Source of the DNA: Thalassiosira profunda
Lineage: Eukaryota > Bacillariophyta > Thalassiosirophyceae > Thalassiosirales > Thalassiosiraceae
Length of the DNA: 12,785 bases
Direction: 5' to 3'
Assembly: GCA_036939355.1 (NCBI GenBank)
Contig: JALLAP010000471.1
Coordinates: 1-12,785 of the forward strand
Position numbers and translations under genes: made by a program. Shown one piece after another: positions 1 to 7,328 of this stretch (positions within the stretch are counted from its first letter, which is position 1; the number at the start of each line of letters is the position of its first letter). A model generated the notes under the pieces. The model was not told where the DNA came from. It searched no databases and was given only the letters and a program-made list of their open reading frames with translations.

Positions 1-56
1 CTGCAGCGGCGGCTCCCATTTTTCATTTTATTGAGAGCGGTAGATAGCAAGAAGTG

Positions 57-2838
57 ATGGGCGCGATAGATTTGGCGTATGTTGTGCCGTGTAGGCGGCC
101 CAGTCCGGGCTGGTCCGCCCGTCCACATGCAACGACGTCGACCCTCCTCCCGCGTGGTCCAACGGCGCCCTTCATCAGCGTAGCATCGGCATTGCACAGC
201 CACGGCAACAGCGGCGAGCCCCCACGATTTTCATCTGGTACAAAACCAAAACATAGCCCTATGCTGGATGGTTCTGAATACATACCGCCCGATGGACCAC
301 GGAGGATGAATTGCAACTCCCCGGCGAGACAGGGACAGAATTCTGATAGGGGGGCTGGAACCGCGAGAATACCGGGCAGGCCTGCAAAAACAAAGCCGAG
401 AGAGAGATCAGCCGCGTCGACGTTTGTGCCGTTGCTGTGTGCAGCGGCTGTCCTCTTCGGTGCACCCACTTTCGAGGGCGGTGTCGTGCCTGGTGGTATT
501 GCAATGAACTGCAGAGCGGTGGCATTGGAATCGACGAGCAACAATGATGAATCTGCCCCGGCTTGGGCGTCATCATCCACACTCTCCGACAAACTTTTCA
601 AGTCAATGTCCGATCGGGAAGACACTGAACGCTCGCCGAAACAGAAAAGCGGGAGGTATTGGGACGTGCAACGAAGCGGAAATGCAGCCGAAATCGTGGC
701 GACAAATGAAAAGCTCGTGGATCACGCAGTGGCCACCATTTCGACCATGTATTACGACACTTCAGGGGGCTTCAACTTCAATGCGAAAGACTTTTACGCC
801 CAATGGAAGAGATTTCGCACCTCGCTTCGTGAGGGGCCTGGCAAAGAGAAGAAGGACGCCGGCGAGTTCAATGTGCTGGCTGCAAGTGGTTTTGCCTCGA
901 GAGAGAACACGGTCGAGACCCTGAAATCGATCGTGTCTGCGCTGAACGACCCATACAGCAAATATCTCACCAGGGACGAGCTAAGGAAGGAGCTGGAGGG
1001 CGGGAGCGATGGCTTCTTGGGTCTGGGAGCGTTGGTAGACGTGCCACCTCCTCCAAGTGCCTCGTTCGCTTTTGCATTGGACGAAAAGAAGTCTGCCCAG
1101 CCTTTACCAGGAGCACCAAAGAAAGAATTCAGCAGAGTGTCTAGCCGGCCATGGTACGGAGGGCCAAGCGCTTCACTTGGATCAATATCTCCCACTCAAC
1201 AATTTGCAGTCCCCGTGTCAAAGACGAGCGGCAAAACTGCCTCGACCAATGGGTTCCTTTCCGCCACGCAAGCGTCAAATTTGCCCATTGTCACGGCCGT
1301 GATACCTGACTCGCCCGCTGAGAGAGCAGGGATAGTCGTTGGTGATCGTCTGGCGGCAGTAGGTGATTATCGCTTCACGGGCATGGGTCGTTCCCAGGTC
1401 GAGAAAGAGCTGAAAAATAAGTTTCACGCTGAGAACTACTTTGGACGAGCCGATTTGACTGTTGCCAAGCCAGTGAGCGCCCCATTGCTAATGGACGACG
1501 GCAATGTCAAAGTCGACGGCTATGGCAACATTGTGGAGGAAAAGTACGTGTTTGGCGAAGACGGCTGGTATCGACCGAGGAGCGTTGGCAGAGGAGTGTC
1601 CGAGGGCATGGCAAATGAACAGCTGTTGGGCTACAAACTGTCGCACGCCAAGTCAATTCCTACCACCCTCACTGCCAACCTGGATAGCTCATCGAGGCTG
1701 CAGGGACACCCGGCAGTCTTTGGAGGAGATAACGTTGTGCACTGGGAACTTCTGACGCCGGAGGACAGTATTTTTCAACACCTCACACCGGGTCAGCCGG
1801 TAGGATACATTCGCCTCACCCGATTTTCCAAGTCCTCTACGGCCGGCTACGTAGATGCGATCAACAGCCTGGAAGAGGCGGGGGCGCAGTCATATATTAT
1901 TGATTTGAGAAACAACTACGGCGGTGTCATCCAGGAAGCAATGGTGACCGCTTCAACGTTGCTCCGGGATCCACATTCGGTGTTGTGCTACACTCTCAAC
2001 AGCAGAGGCGGGTTCAAGGTGTGTCTTAGTACGCTTTCCCGTTTCCACTGAACCTTCTTCTCAGCCGTTCCTCTAATTTTGTTCAGCCACAAGAGAATCA
2101 GGAGTACGTCGTTGATAAGTCTTACCCTGGCTATCTTCTGTCGAGCGAACCACGCTTAGTATCTCGTGACCAAGTGCGCCGAGAGCACCCTGAATATCTG
2201 GTGGATGGCGGGTGGTCTGCGCCCACCTCTTACGCGAGCCTCAAAGAATTGAGGATGACTCGAGGAATCAAATCGGCACACGCTACCTCTTTCAGTGGAG
2301 TTGGAAGCAAAGGGAGTGGCGATGGTCTCGAGCGTCCAACGGCATACTCGGAGCGAAAAGATATCGATGCCGAAAAGTTAGCAGAATTGGTGACTAGAAG
2401 CTCTCAGAAGAAACTTGTGATACTCATCAACGAGGGGACTGGTGAGTGCTCGAAGGTTGCTCCTGTGATTTTTGCATTGGATAGGTCGCTCACCACCGTC
2501 TCTGGACGCTGGTCTCATGCAAAGCCTCTGCAGCCGAAGTTTTTGCAAGTGCGTTGCACGATAATGGTAGAACGACTGCTCTCGTGGGCACCAAGACGTT
2601 TGGAAAAGGATTGATCCAACACACGTTTCCAATGCCCGACGGCGGTGGCTTGCGCTTGACTGTGGCCGAGTATCTAACTCCATCATTGCAGCACGTGACA
2701 AAAGTAGGAGGCGCAAAGTTGGACAGCGGGGTGAAACCGGACATTCGATGCGAAAGCAAACAGGGAATTCCGCAAAATGTTGGCGCCGACTTGTGCGTGG
2801 GCGTTGCTTTGGATGTATTGGACAGCGAAGGCGGCTGA
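57..2838 (+). CDS. ctpA: CtpA-like C-terminal processing protease (S41, PDZ), 3 exons
   Basis: The gene model is join(57-2018, 2087-2441, 2525-2838), giving about 876 residues. The order is a region matching the N-terminal CTP domain (about 225-310, with a LNDPYSKYLT stretch), a PDZ domain (about 405-470, VTAVIPDSPAERAG), then the S41 core from about 580. Splicing restores the catalytic block NEGTASAAE, with predicted nucleophile Ser774, a Glu three residues on, and the TFGKG Lys at about 800. In the known family these form the Ser-Lys active site of tail-specific proteases. Plant and algal CtpA trims the D1 precursor of photosystem II in the thylakoid lumen, and that is the inferred role. 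Start: ATG 57 is the first Met after an in-frame stop at 45-47. The N terminus is doubtful: a hydrophobic stretch at 122-137 could be a lumen signal, but no diatom bipartite plastid presequence is evident, so an upstream exon may be missing. The protein is about twice the usual length because of insertions. Confidence 0.88.
2019..2086 (+). other. Intron 1 of the CtpA-like gene (68 bp)
   Basis: The donor is AAG|GTGTGT and the acceptor is TTGTTCAG|CC, in phase 0. Unspliced, the frame stops at 2049-2051, in the middle of the S41 domain. Splicing joins GGFK to PQENQ and keeps the S41 domain open. Confidence 0.85.
2442..2524 (+). other. Intron 2 of the CtpA-like gene (83 bp)
   Basis: The donor is ACTG|GTGAGT and the acceptor is ATGCAAAG|CC, in phase 1. 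The junction codon becomes GCC (Ala), directly before the predicted catalytic Ser, which rebuilds the conserved NEGTASAAE block. That match to the family motif fixes the boundary. Confidence 0.93.
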
Positions 2839-3041
2839 GGCGTGAAGATCGTGTACATGTTTGTTTCCTGTTCAATGAGCAATCTTCCAGACTCTTTTAC
2901 TTACAAACAACAACAATAGATCGATCTATCATAGTTATCTATTGTTCCTGTCCTGTACAGGTGAAAGCGAAGAGATGCTCACAAGCCCCTTTTGGGTCTC
3001 ATCTCCTCCAATGCATGAAAATGAACGCTGTGAATGGTGTT
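2839..3041. other. Convergent 3' intergenic region with a 14-bp palindrome
   Basis: These 203 bp lie between the stop codons of two convergent genes and must hold both 3' UTRs and poly(A) sites. The stretch is A-rich around 2890-2945 and contains the perfect palindrome ATAGATCGATCTAT at 2916-2929. No AATAAA signal is seen on the plus strand, and no gene or RNA feature is recognised. Confidence 0.6.
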
Positions 3042-6000
3042 CTAAAACAAATCCGCCATCAGCCTCTCCTGCGCCCTGTCGTTCTCTTCCAGAAAGCTCT
3101 GTACATCTGCGATCAATCCCGTGATCCGGGTGTTCATCTGCGCCTCCTGGGCAATATCCTCCTGGAGATTCTGACGCTGAGCGGGCGAGTCTGGCAGAAG
3201 CGAGGACGGCGATACGCCGTAATGGCTCGGCGAGGCGTACCGAGCCGAGGAGGGCGTGTAAGCGTCGTGAAGGCGCGGGCGGGGGGAAGCGCCCAAGCCC
3301 CTAACAGGCGACAAGGGCGTCCACGCCTCCGCCGGCGACGTCTTTGGGCTCAATAGACGGATCTGCCTCATTTCTTCCTCGAGCTCCTCGTTCTTCGACA
3401 TGAGCTCCTTCATCTTCGCCGATGTGTCACGCGGCGACGACATGTGGGGGTGCTCCTTCGCCTCCTCTGCGGTCTCAGGCGTCGCCGGCGTGCCTAGGGA
3501 GGCCACTTCTGGCGAGGTGTCAAAGCTAAAGTGGCCGGCCGGTTGCCGCCTGGGCGACGGAGAGTACGTCGCCTTGTGGCTGGCGAACCGCGCCCTTGCC
3601 TTCTCGAAGCGCGCGGCGTTCGTCTTGAAGACCCGCACGGACTCGGCAATGTGGCGCTCGTCCGTCGCGCGCGGAGAGGCCCTCGCGGCGGCGGGTTCCG
3701 GCCGTTCGGACGCGCCGCCGTCCTGCGCCTCCTCCAACGCGCGGCGCATCCGCTCCATGTTCGCCTTGTGCTGCGCCCGCATCGCGGAGATTCTCGATTG
3801 GACCTCCCGCTCCACCCGCACGTGCGTCCGTGGGGTCATTTCGCAATGGATCTCGTCGCGCGCCCGCGCCTGTTCTCTCTCGCGCTCGTGCTGCCTCTTC
3901 ATGGAATCGATTCTGTGCTTCACTTGGTCCGTCGCGGCGGACGGCGACATGGCGTTGGGCGAGAGGGGCACGTTCTCTTCGTCGCTGTACGTTTCGATCG
4001 TCAGGTCGTTTTGCTTCGATGCATGCCTTGTCAGGGGCGCAGGCTCGGGTGCAGGCTCGGTCGCGGGCTCGGGAACAGAGCCCAAAGCCACCTCCTCGAC
4101 GCTGTCAGGGCCAATGACCAAGCTCCGAATCTTGCCAATGTCCTCGTCGTGCTGCTTCTTGATGCGCTCGATTCGTTCCCACGCCCGCGGCGCGAGGCTC
4201 TCGTCGGCCGTGGCATTCGCATCCTTCGCCGCATCGCTGGCTTGGGTTGCAACGCGCTGCTCGGGAGAAGGAGATACCTCCTTCTGATCGACAGGGGGCG
4301 CATGCATGGCCTTGACTCCTTCCGCAATGGCCGCGGGGACGTCCAATGGTGCGTCCGCCGCCGCCTGAGGCTTTGCCTGCCTGGGAGGACGCGCGGAGGA
4401 TGCCTGGGTCGCGGGGACGGGGGCGACCGCATCCACTTCTATCGAGCCCGTCACATCTGGGCTGGGTTCCGGACCCTCACTAGTCGCCAAGCCCCCCTCG
4501 GGCGCACCGTTCGCCGAGCCGTTGTCCGACATGCTCACGCTGTACGCGAGGGCGTCCCAGTTGACGCTCGAATCGAAGGAGGATCCGTTGATGGAGCCGA
4601 GGATGCCGTCCAGTCCCCGATCTCCTTTCGCCGATGCCGCTCCTTCTCCGCTTTCATCAATCTCCTCGCTGGCGCCGGCTGACGGAGCCTCCCGCGATGC
4701 CACTTCGTCGTCCGGAACTTCTTCCTCGGCTTCCGCCTTCTCGTCCTCCGGGCAATCTTCGTTTGCCTCCCGCGGTCCCGCCTTGGTCGGGCGATGCCTC
4801 GCCGTGCGCCGCGGCCCGCGCTTGTTCCGGTGGCTCGCGCCAAGACTGGGACGAGGCGGCGTGGCATCAGTGGATTCTTTCTGATCCTCCAGCGCGTCGA
4901 CAGTTTCCGTGCCATTGTCCAGAACCGCTTCGTCGTCTACTTGCACGACGACAGACGAGCTGGCCTCGTCCTCAGCCTCAACCGCCTCCGTCGACTCGTC
5001 CACCGACGTCGCGCTGGGACGGCGGTTGAGCTTACGCCCCACCGTCCCCGCGAGGAACGACGCGTCCCCGCCCGACGACCGGCTCGCCTTAGAGGATGCA
5101 TCCTCCTCCTTGGAGTGCCTCTTCCGCCGCGCGGCGACCTTGGCCATGAGCGGGGACACGGGCGGGGCCCCCTGGGGGGCCCTCTGCTGCTTGGACGGGC
5201 GCTTTGCCTTGGCGTGTTTTTCTTTGGAGCGATCTTCCTCGTCCCCCCGGTCGGGGAGGCGCAATTCGAAGCGGGCCATGATCGCGTCGAAGTGGGCGTT
5301 GGCCTCGTCGTCGGTGGCGTAGGGGTGGTATCCCGGCGTGTAGGGTTCGTCCACTTCGTCTTCGGCGGCGCCAGTTGCCTCCGGCTGCGCCTCGGGAACT
5401 TTGGGAAGCTCGGTCAGGAGGTGGGCTAGCCGCGCGTCCGCACCGTCTTGCGGCGTGGCCTCCTCTGGAAGGGTTAGGGTTGGGGTTGGGGCGCCGGCGC
5501 CCGGCGCGTCGTCCAGCATCGCCCGCGCGTCCTCCAGCATGTGGCGCGCCCCTTCGTACCCATCCCTGCCATTGCCGTGCCCCCCGTTCTCCTCCTCGTC
5601 TCCTTCGAGCCCGTCCCCTTCGTGCGGCGCCTCGGCCGACGCCTCGTGCGGCGCGTCGAAGCCCTGCATCACCCCCGCCAACCCCTCCCGCACCTCGTCC
5701 TCCATCCAGTACTTGTCGTCATAGGTCTGGCTGTTGGGGCTGACGGGCGGGCTGTGCGCGAAGGTGGCGTGGCTCACGGCCCGCTGCGCCGCCAGGATGG
5801 CGTGCTGGGCCGCCGGGAGGAGGCCCGGGGCGACGGGCGGGATCGACGGCGCCACTGCTGGCTGAGCGGTGGGTTGGGCCGGAGCCGGGGCCGCCGCGGT
5901 CCCCGATGGAGGGGCGAGGCCCAAACGCAAGTCGAGCGGGCCCTCCGCGCTGCTTGGCGAGGGGGGGCCGTCCCAGCCCGCTCCCTTGGCGGCGCCGGCG

Positions 6001-6923
6001 GGGCTGCGCATCCTCATCACCTCGTCCTCGCCTTCTTCGGCCGCATGCTTCCCTTCGTCTTCGTCTTTGCTGCTGTGGGACTCGTGGGAGTGCAGGTGCC
6101 ACAGTCCGCCCGGGATGCGGACCGCCGGAGACGCCGCCTCCGGAAACTGCGCCGCCGCTTCAGTGGGAGTGCCGCATTCGTCGTTCGCCCCAAACAGCAC
6201 AGAAGATGGTACCGCCGACCCCCGGGGCGTACGGTTCGCCGCCCTTGGAGTCCCCCCGGCCTCCGCCCCCTCCTCCTCCTCGCCGTCCGCGGCCGGGTGG
6301 GGGCGCAGCGCAAATCCCAGCCCGCCGATCCCCGCCCCCTCCCCGCAGTTCCGGGGGCTGAGGTGATTCTGGAGCTGCCACGCCGTCGCCTGCACCTTCT
6401 GGAGGAGGCTGCCGGGACGGTCATCGCCCCCCGTGGCCTCCTGCCTCGCCGCCTCCCGCTCGAGCGCGGCGTGCTCTAAAGGGGTGAACCGCGGTCCCTC
6501 CGGCCGCGGCGAATCCTGGCGCGCCTCGGGCTCCTCTTGTTGGGGGGCGTCCCCGAAGAACACCGCGGGCGTGGGGCCGTCGCCGCAGAAGATCCGGGCG
6601 ACGCCGTCGGCGGGACCGCTCCCGGCCCCGCGGCTGTTGGGACTGCGCGGGTCGACCCCCAGGGGGACGCAGTTCAGTACCTTCTCCATGTTGTCCAGCG
6701 TAAAAAACTCGGACATTGCGTGCAGCGGCGTGTGCGGGGTGGGGTGGGGGGCGCGCGGCCCGGACGGGGGGTAGGGCGCGGGGTGCAATCGGTCGTCGAG
6801 GTCGCCGCAGGCTACGCGCTGGAGGTGCCGGGAGGCGGCGCGGGCGGGGCCGTCGGCGGAGGGGGTGGCGGAGTCGCCCGTCGTGGGGGAGAGGCACCCC
6901 CGCAGGAGGCCCGGGACGTCCAT
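3042..6923 (-). CDS. Large disordered acidic/proline-rich protein with QH-helix repeats; function unknown
   Basis: One uninterrupted frame of 1,293 codons is the only reading of this block that gives a composed protein. An alternative start at 6716 (M70, MSEFFTLDNMEKVL) gives 1,224 residues; it looks like a more natural N terminus, but the upstream ATG has the better Kozak context. I recognise no enzymatic domain. Most of the chain is low-complexity Ala/Pro/Glu/Asp/Ser with many SP and TP dipeptides, which are potential proline-directed kinase sites. Basic clusters occur near 590-650 and 740. Near 917, 1004 and 1044 the motif R-I-x-x-(M/I)-(K/R)-x-Q-H recurs at the start of charged helices. 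A coiled-coil-like segment (KNEELEEEMRQIR) and an amphipathic C-terminal tail ending in MADLF follow. The pattern fits a cytoskeletal or nuclear scaffold, but that is inference. GC content is visibly higher than in the flanking genes. Confidence 0.72.
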   Translation of the reverse strand: MDVPGLLRGCLSPTTGDSATPSADGPARAASRHLQRVACGDLDDRLHPAPYPPSGPRAPHPTPHTPLHAMSEFFTLDNMEKVLNCVPLGVDPRSPNSRGAGSGPADGVARIFCGDGPTPAVFFGDAPQQEEPEARQDSPRPEGPRFTPLEHAALEREAARQEATGGDDRPGSLLQKVQATAWQLQNHLSPRNCGEGAGIGGLGFALRPHPAADGEEEEGAEAGGTPRAANRTPRGSAVPSSVLFGANDECGTPTEAAAQFPEAASPAVRIPGGLWHLHSHESHSSKDEDEGKHAAEEGEDEVMRMRSPAGAAKGAGWDGPPSPSSAEGPLDLRLGLAPPSGTAAAPAPAQPTAQPAVAPSIPPVAPGLLPAAQHAILAAQRAVSHATFAHSPPVSPNSQTYDDKYWMEDEVREGLAGVMQGFDAPHEASAEAPHEGDGLEGDEEENGGHGNGRDGYEGARHMLEDARAMLDDAPGAGAPTPTLTLPEEATPQDGADARLAHLLTELPKVPEAQPEATGAAEDEVDEPYTPGYHPYATDDEANAHFDAIMARFELRLPDRGDEEDRSKEKHAKAKRPSKQQRAPQGAPPVSPLMAKVAARRKRHSKEEDASSKASRSSGGDASFLAGTVGRKLNRRPSATSVDESTEAVEAEDEASSSVVVQVDDEAVLDNGTETVDALEDQKESTDATPPRPSLGASHRNKRGPRRTARHRPTKAGPREANEDCPEDEKAEAEEEVPDDEVASREAPSAGASEEIDESGEGAASAKGDRGLDGILGSINGSSFDSSVNWDALAYSVSMSDNGSANGAPEGGLATSEGPEPSPDVTGSIEVDAVAPVPATQASSARPPRQAKPQAAADAPLDVPAAIAEGVKAMHAPPVDQKEVSPSPEQRVATQASDAAKDANATADESLAPRAWERIERIKKQHDEDIGKIRSLVIGPDSVEEVALGSVPEPATEPAPEPAPLTRHASKQNDLTIETYSDEENVPLSPNAMSPSAATDQVKHRIDSMKRQHEREREQARARDEIHCEMTPRTHVRVEREVQSRISAMRAQHKANMERMRRALEEAQDGGASERPEPAAARASPRATDERHIAESVRVFKTNAARFEKARARFASHKATYSPSPRRQPAGHFSFDTSPEVASLGTPATPETAEEAKEHPHMSSPRDTSAKMKELMSKNEELEEEMRQIRLLSPKTSPAEAWTPLSPVRGLGASPRPRLHDAYTPSSARYASPSHYGVSPSSLLPDSPAQRQNLQEDIAQEAQMNTRITGLIADVQSFLEENDRAQERLMADLF

Positions 6924-7328
6924 CGCGGCAGAGCAGTTGCAGAGGTCGCCCTCGAAGCCTTAGCATACAACGTAGCCTCAACGATCAAAGTTGTTGGACC
7001 ACTTGCAATGCAGCGCAGTTGTACATGCCAGCAGCTCGCGCCCTTCTTTTGCTTTTGCTTTGGCTTTGGTGCACTTGAAATATGGGAGCAAGTTGATTTT
7101 GACCCCTCCATACTGAGTTCCTACACAAGTAGATTGATTGTACGAGGGAATTACTACACCGATTCTCGCCCAAATGACACTTTGGTAGCTAACTTTCACT
7201 TACGTAGTTTTTGCTTTTCCTACCTACATACACACGCGCGCCAAAAAAATCTGGGCAGGCTGGTGCAGGCAAATCGAAGCCAAAGCAAAACGGTGCAGAC
7301 GAAGGGCTACCAGCTCCCCTCGTGCACG
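6924..7328. promoter_or_regulatory. Divergent intergenic/promoter region
   Basis: These 405 bp (612 bp if the minus-strand gene starts at 6716) separate two divergently transcribed genes, so promoters for both should lie here. Composition drops from very GC-rich to mixed at about 6960. A T-rich TTTTGC/TTTGGC tract spans about 7045-7067, and its 14-bp perfect inverted copy is at 7277-7290. No clear TATA box is called and no RNA gene is seen. Confidence 0.5.

Noticed and set aside
23..625. Minus-strand 200-codon frame opposite the protease N terminus
   Set aside because: It lies antisense to a recognised gene and has no domain or motif. The same stretch is open on the plus strand in the protease frame.
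5471..5491. Chromosome end
   Set aside because: The telomere-like run is about 21 bp, degenerate and inside an open coding frame.
3531..6479. Long plus-strand open frames (e.g. 3531-4682, 5541-6479) opposite the large minus-strand gene
   Set aside because: They are fragmented, Arg/Gly/Leu-rich translations typical of the complement of GC-rich coding sequence. Only the minus strand is open throughout.
6537..7328. 264-codon upstream extension of the zinc-finger gene frame
   Set aside because: It overlaps the divergent gene antisense and crosses the promoter region with a composition unlike the downstream protein. The zinc finger starts right after ATG 7329.
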